Shown: piece by piece, positions 24,396-33,018 of the stretch
Position numbering within the stretch: the stretch's first letter is position 1
Layout of the letters: every line of letters starts with the position of its first letter
DNA from: Bin87 sp965204685
Lineage (GTDB): Bacteria; Chloroflexota; Dehalococcoidia; Lucifugimonadales; UBA3495
Direction: 5' to 3'
NCBI GenBank assembly: GCA_965204685.1
Contig: OZ242004.1
Coordinates: 1,054,001-1,118,000 of the forward strand
Length of the DNA: 64,000 nucleotides
Made by a program: the position numbers and the translations under genes
Notes under the pieces: generated by a model
Told to the model about the DNA's origin: nothing
The model's input: the letters and a program-made list of their open reading frames with translations, nothing else
The model's database searches: none

Positions 24396-24422
24396 AACCC
24401 CTCGGTGGTCAGCCGAGGGGTT
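24396..24422 (-). terminator. Intrinsic terminator for the ccdA-like operon
   Basis: AACCCCTCGG pairs with CCGAGGGGTT around TGGTCAG. Read on the - strand it is followed by TTTTAGATT, so it is a good terminator for the gene ending at 24430; it may also slow + strand transcripts. Confidence 0.8.
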
Positions 24423-24429
24423 CGTCGTT

Positions 24430-25353
24430 TCAGAACAGGTCGCGGCCGATGGTCAGCCAGTAGAACATGATGTACACGCCGGCCACCACCATCAACCAGG
24501 CTCCGACCACGCCCACGTAGGGCAGGATCGCCCGCATCCACCGCACCATCACCGAGCGGGCCAGGGCCATTCCCAGCGTCAGCGCCATGATGACGCTGCC
24601 CATGCCCGCCGCGTACAGCACGAACTGGCCCAGCGTGTCCAGCCATCCCGAGGACAGGCCGGCGCCGACACCCAGCACCGCCAGGAACAGCGGCAGCGTG
24701 CAGCTCAGCGACGCCAGCCCGTAGCTGACCCCGAACAGCAGGTAGCCGGGCAGGTTCGTCCGGCCCGGATCGCCGATGCGCGCCGCCGCCCGTTGGGCCA
24801 AGCTGGTGTAGATCTTCCCGCCGCCCGCCATGAAGGCCCCGGCTCCGATCAGCAACACCCCGATGGCCAGCCCGACGTAGGGCAGCGCGGCGACCACGAT
24901 GGCCTGCGAACCTAACCCCAGGATCAGCCCCACCAGGCCGAAAAGCACCACAAACCCGGCTGAGACCGTCAGGCCCACCATGACCGCTCGCGCCACCAGC
25001 ACGATGGGACTGCGCCGCTCCTGCTCTCCGCTGCCGCCGCTGACGTACAGGCCCAGGTAGGCAGGCAGCATGGCGAAACCGCACGGGTTGACGGCGGAGG
25101 CGGCCCCTACCGCGTAGGCAAACCCAAGCTTGAGGCCCACGTTGCTGAGGCCAGTGCCGGACGAACCGGACAGCAGTTCGACGAACCGATTCACACCGTC
25201 AATGCCCTCCGTGCTCCGTAAGAACAGCGCCCCCACGACGGCGATGGCGTAGGCGATGGCGGCGATGACAGTCGCCAGGAGGATACTACGGCTGACGGGG
25301 AGACGATCCCAAACGGTGGTGGCGGAGGCTTGCGATTCGGCTGGAGTAGTCAT
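24430..25353 (-). CDS. CcdA/DsbD-family membrane thiol-redox protein
   Basis: The 307-residue membrane protein has about seven hydrophobic segments. The paired cysteines expected for CcdA are Cys91 in NPCGFAMLPAYLG and Cys218 in YGLASLSCTLPLF. CcdA passes electrons from cytosolic thioredoxin across the membrane, for cytochrome c maturation or disulfide repair; the nearest c-type cytochrome here is at 319. Start and stop overlap the upstream HepT-like gene by ATGA. Confidence 0.85.
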   Translation of the reverse strand: MTTPAESQASATTVWDRLPVSRSILLATVIAAIAYAIAVVGALFLRSTEGIDGVNRFVELLSGSSGTGLSNVGLKLGFAYAVGAASAVNPCGFAMLPAYLGLYVSGGSGEQERRSPIVLVARAVMVGLTVSAGFVVLFGLVGLILGLGSQAIVVAALPYVGLAIGVLLIGAGAFMAGGGKIYTSLAQRAAARIGDPGRTNLPGYLLFGVSYGLASLSCTLPLFLAVLGVGAGLSSGWLDTLGQFVLYAAGMGSVIMALTLGMALARSVMVRWMRAILPYVGVVGAWLMVVAGVYIMFYWLTIGRDLF

Positions 25354-25691
25354 GGCATGTCCCTCAGGATGGCTTCAATGGAAGCGATAAGTTGGGGAAA
25401 ACTCACGGTTACAGTCTGCATGACAATATCGAAGTCAACACGATGATGCTGGTGGGCCAGACGATTGCGCATCCCGGCTAGGCTGTGCCACTGAATTTGC
25501 GGGTATTGTTCGTGCTGCCCACTTTCCCTGACGCGATTGGCGGATTCTCCGGCAATAATAACCAGATAACAGAGAGCGGCCTGCTTTTCGCGGTTCTGCT
25601 GCAATTCGTACAGACTGTATCCACCGAGGGCGCTGATGGCATCTATGGCAGCGGCCAGCATATAGCTCAAGTTTTCACTGAGGAGCGGCAT
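25350..25691 (-). CDS. HepT-like (DUF86) HEPN ribonuclease toxin, variant motif
   Basis: From ATG 25691 the protein has 113 residues and follows the HepT/DUF86 helical pattern, ending near SFPQLIASIEAIL. HepT toxins carry R-X4-H-X-Y; here Arg75 and His80 are kept (RNRLAH) but the Tyr is His82 (HQHH). In known pairs this Tyr is the residue AMPylated by MntA, so neutralisation must differ. An in-frame ATG at 25745 would overlap the upstream gene more. The gene follows the MntA-like gene with a 17-base overlap. Confidence 0.75.
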   Translation of the reverse strand: MPLLSENLSYMLAAAIDAISALGGYSLYELQQNREKQAALCYLVIIAGESANRVRESGQHEQYPQIQWHSLAGMRNRLAHQHHRVDFDIVMQTVTVSFPQLIASIEAILRDMP

Positions 25692-25986
25692 AGTGAAACA
25701 CTGCCAGTTCGCGAGCCAAACCCATTTCCCGCTGGTTAAACCCAACCTCGGTATAGAGGGTGGTTCCCGGGCCGGTACTCTCCTTCAGCTCTTCCTCCAT
25801 ATCAAGGAAAGTAAAGAAATCCGGTGTCTTTCCTTGTTGGAAAGCTACGATCGCCGTGGGCAGATTCCCGGTTTCCAACTGGTCGGGGAGCGGCGCGTCA
25901 AAAGCCTCATCCACCAGCCAGAACTTGATGATGTGATGCTTGCGGCAAAAATCAGTGATCTGCCGCCGCTGTACGTCGGTAAGCAT
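25675..25986 (-). CDS. MntA-like nucleotidyltransferase-fold antitoxin, catalytic motif lost
   Basis: This 103-residue protein aligns in layout with MntA antitoxins: an N-terminal helix LTDVQRRQITDFCRKHHI, then a strand, and later IVAFQQGKTPDFFTFLDMEEEL and a helix ending HYAA. The position where GSX10DXD should occur reads VDEAFDAPLPDQLETGNLP, with no GS and no D-X-D pair. It is therefore probably inactive as an AMP-transferase and may bind the HepT-like protein directly. It is coupled to that gene by a 17-base overlap. Confidence 0.65.
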   Translation of the reverse strand: MLTDVQRRQITDFCRKHHIIKFWLVDEAFDAPLPDQLETGNLPTAIVAFQQGKTPDFFTFLDMEEELKESTGPGTTLYTEVGFNQREMGLARELAVFHYAAPQ

Positions 25987-26014
25987 ATCCGCTTCTCCTT
26001 GCGTGACGGCAAGG

Positions 26015-26362
26015 CTACATGGCGCTTGGTTGATTGCGAATAACGACCGTGTTGGCCACCCGGTCGGACAGTGAGCGGTGTTCGTCGTCGTCCATCAGCA
26101 GCAGAATCACGTCGGCGAAGAACCCGATCACGAAGCTATGCGCTACCGCTTTGACCACCTCACGGATGAACGTGTTTCCCCATCCGGACCGGTCGCCGTC
26201 TCGTTTCACCGCCCGGATGCCCAGCAGTTGTTTACCCGGCGTTTGTCCGCGTCCCAGAACGATCAGCCACCAGATGATGTAACCGATAATCAGGGTCAGG
26301 AAGAAGAGGATAACGTCGAGTATATTGGCGAACATCCGCCGGACTGGCGTGGCGTATTCCAT
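26015..26362 (-). CDS. RDD-family membrane protein (1)
   Basis: The 115-residue protein has the RDD signature spread out: Arg and Asp in RRMFANILDVILFF, then LGRGQTPGKQLLGIRAVK and a terminal DRVANTVVI. It has about two to three membrane helices. RDD proteins are a loosely defined family, some implicated in ion exchange. It lies 28 bases before the MntA-like gene in the same direction. A related gene is at 29468. Confidence 0.75.
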   Translation of the reverse strand: MEYATPVRRMFANILDVILFFLTLIIGYIIWWLIVLGRGQTPGKQLLGIRAVKRDGDRSGWGNTFIREVVKAVAHSFVIGFFADVILLLMDDDEHRSLSDRVANTVVIRNQPSAM

Positions 26363-26458
26363 GGTGTGGCCTCATTGATAGATACGTCGTTTTGTGGCAC
26401 TCGGTTCAACGTCTTTGCATGATTGCACGGAACGGACTCCGGTGGGCAGGGTGGTTGA

Positions 26459-27424
26459 TCATTCCCTCCGGCTGGTCAATAGCCGCTCCGCCTCTCGGCA
26501 AATGCCCTCAATTACTTCCGCGGCCGGGCGGATGGCGTTCACCGCGCCCGCGCCTTGCCCCATGTACACGGACGTGACCTCCGTGTCATGTCGAGCCCGG
26601 GCCTCGGCTACGTCCGAAGCCAGCTCCTCCCGGTGCGACAGGATAGCCTCATCCCGGCCATCCCACTCCCGCACCAGCCGGTTGCGGTAGACCCGACCCG
26701 CGATGCCTTGAGGCCAGGGAGTATCGCCGATCAGATCGTACAGCCGCGTGAAGGCGGTATCCTGTCCGTCGGACAGCACGATGCGCTCCTTGAACGCCTC
26801 GGGAACCTCCACCGCTTCCGGTGTTGCCAGCAGGGCAGTGCCCAGCGACGCGCCCTCGGCGCCGGCGGCCAGCACCGCCGCCAGCGCGCGCCCGGAGGTG
26901 ATGCCTCCCGCCGCCAGCACAGGCAGATCCGGATACTTCTCGACCACCGCTACCAGCAGGGGCAGCAGGTTCATCCCGCCGGTGTGTCCGCCGGCCTCGT
27001 TGCCCTGGGCCAGCAGCACGTCGGCCCCCGCGTCCACGGCAGCATCCGCGCCCTCCAGATCCTGCACCTGGCAGACGGTGGTGGCTCCGGCGGATTTGGC
27101 GCGACCCAGCCACGGCTTCGGATCGGCAAATGAGAGCACCACCACTGGCGACTGTTCTTCCAAAACTGCCTCGAATCCTTCCGGATCCGTCGCGATCAGT
27201 TGCGTGATGAAACCCACCCCAAAGGGTCGGTCCGTAACTGACCGAATGTGTCGCATCTGCTCCCGCAGCCAGTCGGATCCCCATCCGTTGCTGGCCCCAA
27301 AGGTGCCCAGGCCCCCGGCCTCCGACACGGCCGCAGCCAGCGTGCCGCCGCTGTGGTTACTCATCGGCGCATTCATCACCGGAAGCGAAAGCCCCAGCAG
27401 GTCGGTGAAGCGCGTCTGCAACAC
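26459..27424 (-). CDS. Nitronate monooxygenase-family FMN enzyme
   Basis: This 321-residue TIM-barrel protein matches the nitronate monooxygenase / 2-nitropropane dioxygenase family: an opening LGLSLPVMNAPMS, the catalytic-type His147 in NEAGGHTGG, and phosphate-binding LAAGGITSGRALAAVLAAGAEG. The family oxidises nitronates, but other members (enoyl reductases) share the fold, so the substrate is unsure. It follows the mutase at 27436 with 11 bases between. Confidence 0.85.
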   Translation of the reverse strand: MLQTRFTDLLGLSLPVMNAPMSNHSGGTLAAAVSEAGGLGTFGASNGWGSDWLREQMRHIRSVTDRPFGVGFITQLIATDPEGFEAVLEEQSPVVVLSFADPKPWLGRAKSAGATTVCQVQDLEGADAAVDAGADVLLAQGNEAGGHTGGMNLLPLLVAVVEKYPDLPVLAAGGITSGRALAAVLAAGAEGASLGTALLATPEAVEVPEAFKERIVLSDGQDTAFTRLYDLIGDTPWPQGIAGRVYRNRLVREWDGRDEAILSHREELASDVAEARARHDTEVTSVYMGQGAGAVNAIRPAAEVIEGICREAERLLTSRRE

Positions 27425-27435
27425 GGTAGACCCGC

Positions 27436-28848
27436 TCAGACGCCCAGGTGGGCCTGCATGGCATCCAGCAGACGGGTCACGTTGGCCGTGGTATCCGCCT
27501 CGCAGTAGATGCGCAACAGCGGCTCGGTGCCGGAGAAACGGGCGGCGACCCAGCCGGCGTCCAGCATCCAGCGGCGCCCATCGATTTCATCCATGCTCCG
27601 CACGGCCATGCCCGCCAACTCGGCGAGCGGCTCGCCGGCGAGCCGCTCCATGATCGCACCTCGCTGCGCCGGGTCGAAGCTCACGTCCCGTCGCTGGTAG
27701 TGATGCTCGCCAACCAGGTCAAAAAGATGGCTTACCATACCGGACGCGGTCAGCCCGGCGATGGCCATGTACTCCAGCAGCAGCAACCCGCTCAAGATGC
27801 CGTCCCGCTCCGGGATGTGGCCGCGTAAAGCGTAACCGCCGCTCTCCTCGCCGCCCAGCAGCGCATCCTCTTCCACGAAACGCGGGCCAATATTCTTGAA
27901 TCCCACCGGCATCTCGGCGATGTCCACGCTGTACCGCTGAGCCAGCTTGTTCAGCATCACCGACGCGGTGACGCCCTTGACCAGCGCCCCGCGATCCCCG
28001 CGATCCAGCAGGTAAAGGGCCAGCAGGGAGAATACCTCCAGCGTGCTGACGAACCGTCCGTTCTCGTCCACCAGGCCGATGCGGTCCGCGTCCCCGTCCA
28101 ACGCCAGGCCCGCCGACGCTCCGTCCGCCGGCACGCGCCGGCAGAGTTCGCTCAGGTTGTGCGCGATGGGCTCCGGCTGCGCCATGCCGGGAAACGACGG
28201 GTTCACCTCTGATCGCAGTTCGGTGACGGTGGTGGTCCCGCCCTTCAGCATCCCGGGGATAAAACCCGCGCCCGCGCCGTGCATGGCGTCCACCAGCACG
28301 TTCAGGCCGGCGGCGCGAATGGCATCCAGGTTGACCAGATCGGCAATGGACTCGCGATACGCCGGCGCGGGGTCGATGTCCTCAAGCAGGCCGGCATCAC
28401 GGGCGGCATCCAACGCCAGCGTCCGTGGCGGCCGCGCCGATTCGATGCACAGTTCCAGCGTGTCGGTCATGGCCTGGCTGGCGCTGCCGCCCTGGGCGGA
28501 CTTGAACTTGAACCCGCTCCACGCGGCCGGGTTGTGGCTGGACGTGATGACCACCCCGCCGCCCGCTCCGCTGTGCACCACCTGGTGGCTGACCACCGGC
28601 GTCGGCGCCGACTCCCGGCACAGCCGCACGGAGATCCCGTTGCCCGCGATCACCGAGGCCACCGTCTCCGCGAACTCCCGGGAGGCGAACCTGGTGTCGT
28701 ATCCTACCACCAGCCCGTCGCCGGCTGACCCTTCAATCCGCAGGTAGTCGGCCAGCCCCTGCGAACAGAGCGCCACATTGGCGAAGGTGAAATCGTCGGC
28801 GATGATCCCGCGCCAACCGTCAGTACCGAATTTGATTGGGGTAGTCAT
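27436..28848 (-). CDS. Phosphoglucomutase/phosphomannomutase family
   Basis: The 470-residue enzyme moves phosphate between C1 and C6 of hexoses. Motifs in order are KFGTDGWRG at the start, the catalytic Ser104 in TSSHNP, the metal loop DGDADR (Asp251, 253, 255), GGEESGG in the sugar-binding domain and RFSGTEPLLRIY in the last domain. On its own strand TAGAAT lies six bases before the ATG, so a leaderless transcript is possible. Which sugar is used cannot be told. Confidence 0.92.
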   Translation of the reverse strand: MTTPIKFGTDGWRGIIADDFTFANVALCSQGLADYLRIEGSAGDGLVVGYDTRFASREFAETVASVIAGNGISVRLCRESAPTPVVSHQVVHSGAGGGVVITSSHNPAAWSGFKFKSAQGGSASQAMTDTLELCIESARPPRTLALDAARDAGLLEDIDPAPAYRESIADLVNLDAIRAAGLNVLVDAMHGAGAGFIPGMLKGGTTTVTELRSEVNPSFPGMAQPEPIAHNLSELCRRVPADGASAGLALDGDADRIGLVDENGRFVSTLEVFSLLALYLLDRGDRGALVKGVTASVMLNKLAQRYSVDIAEMPVGFKNIGPRFVEEDALLGGEESGGYALRGHIPERDGILSGLLLLEYMAIAGLTASGMVSHLFDLVGEHHYQRRDVSFDPAQRGAIMERLAGEPLAELAGMAVRSMDEIDGRRWMLDAGWVAARFSGTEPLLRIYCEADTTANVTRLLDAMQAHLGV

Positions 28849-28974
28849 AGGTCAATTCTAGCATGGCGGGTTGCACTGCCATTGTTACAATAAAAAGGTA
28901 CACGGCTTTCCGGTTTGGCCGGACTGCTGAGCGCGTGACTGTAACTGTGAGAGGTTTTGGCAAGGAGAGTAGGC

Positions 28975-29439
28975 ATGAAGCCTATTGATGATGACGCGCG
29001 CGCCATCTCGGACCTCATCTGTCAATTGGATGAATTGGTCAGCGAAGCATACGTAAGGCGCTGCGCCGAGCAGATTGACGCCGCGCTGATTGACCACTTT
29101 GACTTTGCCGCATTGGCCGACCGTACTTCTATCAACCGTCAACTGGTACAGGCGCGCCGCAGCGGGCTACTCACCCGGGAAGAATACGAGGGAGGGCGCA
29201 ACGTTGACATCATCGCCCAAGAACAGGCGGAAGGCGAAACTCCCAGTCGCCTCGCTGCCATCGAAGTATCGGTAACTTTCAATGAAGACGACCTGAGAAA
29301 CGCCGCCGAGCGGGCTGCCACCATTGCCCGGATAACCGGCGTCCCTACTGGGGCCTTTCTGATAACACGCAACGCCTGGCCGGAAACGGTCGCCGCCATG
29401 GCCGAGCGGTCAGGCGTGACCATCGTCCGTCGCCTCTGA
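28975..29439 (+). CDS. Hypothetical protein with PD-(D/E)XK-like C-terminal region
   Basis: The 154-residue product has a helical N-terminal half and a C-terminal half with NVDIIAQ..., AAIEVSVTFNEDDLRNAAERAATIARITGVP and VTIVRRL. The D then E-x-S order and alternating strand/helix pattern recall PD-(D/E)XK-fold proteins in which Glu-Val-Ser replaces the usual E-X-K. Catalysis is doubtful. ATG 28975 is chosen for the SD AAGGAG at 28962-28967; the gene is alone on the + strand between - strand genes. Confidence 0.5.
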   Translation: MKPIDDDARAISDLICQLDELVSEAYVRRCAEQIDAALIDHFDFAALADRTSINRQLVQARRSGLLTREEYEGGRNVDIIAQEQAEGETPSRLAAIEVSVTFNEDDLRNAAERAATIARITGVPTGAFLITRNAWPETVAAMAERSGVTIVRRL

Positions 29440-29467
29440 TTCCCGTTGCCCCGGCAGCGTTCCGGCT

Positions 29468-29908
29468 TCACCGCCAACGCCGGCGTGCGATCACCGTACC
29501 GGCAACGCGGTCCGGTATCGACCGTCGCTCGTTGCGATCCCGGAGTATGAAAATGGCGTCGATGAAAAACCCTATGAGCGTGAGGTGGAGCAGGAACTTC
29601 ACCCCCGCGCGGATCATCTTCATCCACCAGCTGGCGTTCCCGCCGCGACGTCGCCGCACGTCGGTCCCGGTCAGCCGGCGACCCGGCGGCCCGAACTTGA
29701 TGATGACGCCGAACCACAGGACGTAGGTGACCAGCAGGGCCAGCGGCACCTGTATCGCCAGGAAATCGTAAACGTCGAAATCGATGGCATCAGGACCGGG
29801 CGACCCCAGCTTCTGGATGATGAACACCACCGCGGCGGCCGCGGCGAGGAACAGCAAGCGATCAATGAGCCAGGAGGCGAACCTCCGCAGCGGGACTATG
29901 CTTTCCAT
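29468..29908 (-). CDS. RDD-family membrane protein (2)
   Basis: The 146-residue protein starts MESIVPLRRFASWLIDRLLF, has two to three membrane helices, FGPPGRRLTGTDVRRR in the middle and RRSIPDRVAGTVIARR at the end. This is the same layout as the RDD gene at 26015. It is convergent with the gene at 28975. Confidence 0.7.
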   Translation of the reverse strand: MESIVPLRRFASWLIDRLLFLAAAAAVVFIIQKLGSPGPDAIDFDVYDFLAIQVPLALLVTYVLWFGVIIKFGPPGRRLTGTDVRRRRGGNASWWMKMIRAGVKFLLHLTLIGFFIDAIFILRDRNERRSIPDRVAGTVIARRRWR

Positions 29909-30070
29909 GAACTACCACACTACACAACTGCTTGAGGCGTGCTTCAGTAACTAGCATAACAATTCTAGCGACGAACACGCTGCAAGCAGGGCATATCCCG
30001 GTACCGGTTTCAACCATTAGCGGACAGCCCGATTCCTTCACCCGCGGAGCCGTACCCACAGAAACGGCAA

Positions 30071-30102
30071 TGCGCCCCTCTCCACAGTGGAGAGGGGCGC
30101 AC
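30071..30102 (-). terminator. Perfect hairpin after metK
   Basis: TGCGCCCCTCTCCA pairs fully with TGGAGAGGGGCGCA around a short CAG loop, 28 bases beyond the metK stop. On the - strand only TTGCCGTTT follows, so the T tract is poor. It probably marks the end of the SAM operon. Confidence 0.65.
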
Positions 30103-30129
30103 ATCAACAGGTGATCTGGTGACGGAGGG

Positions 30130-31371
30130 TTAGTCGCCGGCAGTGGCAACGGCCGCGGCCGCCTGCTTCAGGGCTTCGGCCTTGTCGGTGCGCTCCCAGG
30201 GCAGGTCCAAGTCGGTGCGACCGAAGTGGCCGTAGGCCGCGGTCTTCCGGTAGATGGGCTGCCGCAGCTGCAGGTCCTCGATGATGGCGCCGGGACGCAG
30301 GTCGAAGTGGTCGCGAACCAGTTCCTCGATCTTCTCGTTGGGTATGTGGTTGGTGTCGAAGGTCTCGATGGCCACGGACGTGGGTTCAGCGACGCCGATG
30401 GCGTAGGAAACCAGCACCTCCAGCCGGTCAGCGAAACCGGCGGCCACCAGGTTCTTGGCCACGTAGCGGGCGGCATAGGCGCCGGAGCGGTCAACCTTGG
30501 TCGGATCCTTCCCGGAGAAGGCGCCGCCACCATGGCGGGCGATGCCGCCGTAGGTGTCCACCAGGATCTTGCGTCCGGTGAGGCCGGTGTCGCCCTGCGG
30601 GCCGCCGACTACGAACCAACCGCTGGGGTTGACGAAGATCTTGGTGTCGGCGTCCAGCAGGTTGGCCGGTACGATGGGCTCGATGACGTGCTTGCGAACA
30701 TCATCATAGATCTTCTTGCTGAAGGCCGCGCGGTCTTCGGTGTCTTCGTGCTGCGAACTGATGACCACCGCGTCCACGCGGTGCGGCTTGCCATAGCGAT
30801 ATTCCACCGTGACCTGGCTCTTGCCGTCGGGGCCCAGGTAGGGCAGCGTGCCGTCCTTGCGCACGGCGGCCAGGCGCTCCACCAGGCGGTGGGAAAGGTC
30901 GACGGTCAGCGGCATCAGGCCGTCGGTCTCGTTGCAGGCGAACCCGACCATCATGCCCTGGTCGCCGGCGCCGGTGGCGCGGCGAGCGTCGGCCTCGGAG
31001 CCGTTGTTGCGGGCCTCCAGCGCCGTGCTCACGCCGGCGTTGATGTCCGGCGACTGCTGGCTGGCGTTGCGGATAATGCCGCAGGAATAGCCATCGATGC
31101 CGTACTTGACGTCGGTGTAGCCGATCTCCAGCAGGGTCTTGCGGGTGATGGCGTCGAAGTCCAGGTCAGCCTGGGTGGTGATTTCGCCGGTGACCATGAC
31201 CAGGTTCTTGCCAGCCACGGTCTCGCAGGCCACGCGGCTCATGGGGTCAACGCTCAGGGCGGCGTCCAGCACGGCGTCGGAGATCTGGTCACACACTTTG
31301 TCAGGGTGCCCTTCAGTAACCGACTCGGAGGTGAGCAGGTACTTGGGCGAGGTCATAAACTGAATTGGCAT
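30130..31371 (-). CDS. metK: S-adenosylmethionine synthetase
   Basis: The 413-residue enzyme makes SAM from ATP and methionine. Signatures are SVTEGHPDKVCDQISDA at the start, GAGDQGMMVGFA in the middle and GGGAFSGKDPTKVDRSGAYAAR in the C-terminal domain. A short SD GGAGG precedes the start. It is the last gene of the operon led by the SAM riboswitch at 38188, so excess SAM should lower its expression. Confidence 0.97.
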   Translation of the reverse strand: MPIQFMTSPKYLLTSESVTEGHPDKVCDQISDAVLDAALSVDPMSRVACETVAGKNLVMVTGEITTQADLDFDAITRKTLLEIGYTDVKYGIDGYSCGIIRNASQQSPDINAGVSTALEARNNGSEADARRATGAGDQGMMVGFACNETDGLMPLTVDLSHRLVERLAAVRKDGTLPYLGPDGKSQVTVEYRYGKPHRVDAVVISSQHEDTEDRAAFSKKIYDDVRKHVIEPIVPANLLDADTKIFVNPSGWFVVGGPQGDTGLTGRKILVDTYGGIARHGGGAFSGKDPTKVDRSGAYAARYVAKNLVAAGFADRLEVLVSYAIGVAEPTSVAIETFDTNHIPNEKIEELVRDHFDLRPGAIIEDLQLRQPIYRKTAAYGHFGRTDLDLPWERTDKAEALKQAAAAVATAGD

Positions 31372-31413
31372 TGTTCGGTTCCTCCGGATGATGTTGTCAA
31401 TATTTCATTTCCA

Positions 31414-31439
31414 GTCATTCCCGCGAGCGCGGGAATCCA
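31414..31439. repeat. Dispersed palindrome, CATTCCGG family (copy 3)
   Basis: GTCATTCCCGCGAGCGCGGGAATCCA-type arms form an inverted repeat. It pairs in orientation with the copy at 31464, both in the ahcY-metK gap. Confidence 0.7.
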
Positions 31440-31463
31440 GGGCATTGCTGCGGCAACGGACTC

Positions 31464-31490
31464 TGGATTCCGGCTTTCGCCGGAATGACG
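31464..31490. repeat. Dispersed palindrome, CATTCCGG family (copy 4)
   Basis: TGGATTCCGGC and GCCGGAATGACG flank TTTC. It lies just after the ahcY stop and in the opposite sense to the copy at 31414, leaving 24 bases between them. Confidence 0.75.
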
Positions 31491-31514
31491 GAGACGCCGG
31501 CGTCGGTGGACGGG

Positions 31515-32786
31515 TTATGTCCCCTCTTCCCAGCTTTCGTTGTACGCGGTCTGTTCCGCGGTCAGCGTGTCGATGCTGATGCCCATGGTCTCCAGCTTGA
31601 GACGGCCCACCTCGGCGTCGATCTCGCGCGGCACCACGTGCACGCCGTTGCCCAGGCTGGCGTAGTTCTTCACCAGGTATTCGGCGCTCAGCGCCTGGTT
31701 GGCGAAGCTCATGTCCATGACGGCGGACGGGTGCCCCTCGGCGGCGGCCAGGTTGATCAACCGGCCCTCGCCCAGCAGGTAGATGCGCCGGCCGTCGGCA
31801 ATCTGGAATTCCTCGACGAAGGGGCGGACTTCCCGGTGACTGACCGACATGGCTTCCAGCGCCGGAATATCGATCTCCACGTTGAAGTGGCCGCTGTTGG
31901 CGACGATGGCGCCGTCGCCCATGACCTCGAAGTGTTCCTTGCCGATGACGTGCCAGCCGCCGGACACGGTGATGAACACCTCGCCCTGCTTGGCCGCCTC
32001 GACGCCGGTCATCACCTGGAACCCGTCCATGACGGCCTCCAGGGCGCGCACGGGATTAACCTCGGTCACGATGACCTGGGCGCCCATGCCGCGAGCGCGG
32101 GAGGCCACGCCGCGGCCGCACCAGCCGTAGCCGCCCACGACCACGCGCCGGCCGGCCCACAGGATGTTGGTGGCCCGGGTGATGCCGTCCAGCGTGCTCT
32201 GGCCGGTGCCGTAGCGGTTGTCGAAGAAGTGCTTGGTCTCGGCCTCGTTCACCGCGATGATCGGATATTTCAGCTGCCCGTCGGCGGCCATGGCGGTGAG
32301 CCGAACCACGCCGGTGGTGGTTTCCTCGGTGCCGGCGATGACGTTGGACAGCAGGTCGCTGCGTTCCTTGTGCAGGATGCCCACCAGGTCGGCCCCGTCG
32401 TCCATGGTGACGTTGGGGGCATGGTCCAGCACCGCGTTGATGTGCTGGTAGTAGGTCTCGTTGTCCTCGCCCTTGATGGCGTAGGTGGGGATGCCGAACT
32501 CCTGCACCAGCGCGGCGGCGGTCTCGTCCTGGGTGCTCAGCGGGTTGCTGGCGCAGATCACCAGGTCAGCGCCGCCGGCCTTCAGGGCGATGGCCAGGTT
32601 GGCCGTCTCGGTGGTGACGTGGAGACACGCGGCCATTCGCACGCCGTCCAGGGGCTTCTCCTTCTCGAAGCGCTCCGTGATCATGTTGACGACGGGCATC
32701 TCCCGTCCCGCCCAGCGGATCCGGTCCACGCCGGCCGCGGCCAGGGAAAGGTCTTTCACGTCGCCTTTGGTGTTTTGAACAGTCAA
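31515..32786 (-). CDS. ahcY: Adenosylhomocysteinase
   Basis: The 423-residue NAD enzyme splits S-adenosylhomocysteine to adenosine and homocysteine. It has HVTTETANLAIALKAGGA, the NAD-binding GYGWCGRGVASRARGMGA, and NSGHFNVEID, all diagnostic. The SD GGAGG is seven bases before the ATG. It lies upstream of metK, and two palindromic repeats occupy the gap. Confidence 0.97.
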   Translation of the reverse strand: MTVQNTKGDVKDLSLAAAGVDRIRWAGREMPVVNMITERFEKEKPLDGVRMAACLHVTTETANLAIALKAGGADLVICASNPLSTQDETAAALVQEFGIPTYAIKGEDNETYYQHINAVLDHAPNVTMDDGADLVGILHKERSDLLSNVIAGTEETTTGVVRLTAMAADGQLKYPIIAVNEAETKHFFDNRYGTGQSTLDGITRATNILWAGRRVVVGGYGWCGRGVASRARGMGAQVIVTEVNPVRALEAVMDGFQVMTGVEAAKQGEVFITVSGGWHVIGKEHFEVMGDGAIVANSGHFNVEIDIPALEAMSVSHREVRPFVEEFQIADGRRIYLLGEGRLINLAAAEGHPSAVMDMSFANQALSAEYLVKNYASLGNGVHVVPREIDAEVGRLKLETMGISIDTLTAEQTAYNESWEEGT

Positions 32787-32820
32787 ATCGTTGTACCTCC
32801 AATCGGTATCGGTCCACCGC

Positions 32821-32843
32821 CGTTCCGGCGTCCGCCGGAAATC
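32821..32843. repeat. Dispersed palindrome, CATTCCGG family, degenerate copy
   Basis: CGTTCCGGCG and CGCCGGAAATC flank TC; this is a weaker member next to the full copy at 32859-32886, in the upstream region of ahcY. Confidence 0.45.
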
Positions 32844-32858
32844 TGGGCGGGGTTTTTC

Positions 32859-32886
32859 TGGATTCCGGCCTTGAGCCGGAATGACG
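32859..32886. repeat. Dispersed palindrome, CATTCCGG family (copy 5)
   Basis: CTGGATTCCGGC and GCCGGAATGACG arms face each other around a TTGA-like loop, in the gap between the rhodanese remnant and ahcY. Confidence 0.7.
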
Positions 32887-32904
32887 TGCCAATGTCTACA
32901 CGTC

Positions 32905-33018
32905 TCAGTGCGCCACCCGGGAGGCGGCCAGGACTTCCAGCAATCGCTCGATGAAAGTGCCCCGGTTGCCCGTGCCGTTGAAAACGGCGGCCTTGAACTC
33001 TCGCGGGTCTCTGGTCAG
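32905..33018 (-). other. Open in-frame stretch after the rhodanese stop codon
   Basis: Directly in frame after the rhodanese TAA at 33019-33021 the reading continues for 37 codons to a TGA at 32905-32907, with protein-like content (REFKAAVFNGTGNRGT, then a helix ending ASRVAH). It has no start codon of its own near its beginning. It may be a remnant of another gene, or a tail reached by readthrough. Confidence 0.35.

Noticed and set aside
24391..26362. Phage or transposon remnants around the HepT-like region
   Set aside because: No transposase, integrase or terminal repeat was seen; all genes fit an ordinary operon.
31485..32954. Long + strand open frame opposite ahcY
   Set aside because: Antisense to a full adenosylhomocysteinase and low in recognisable motifs; a GC artefact.
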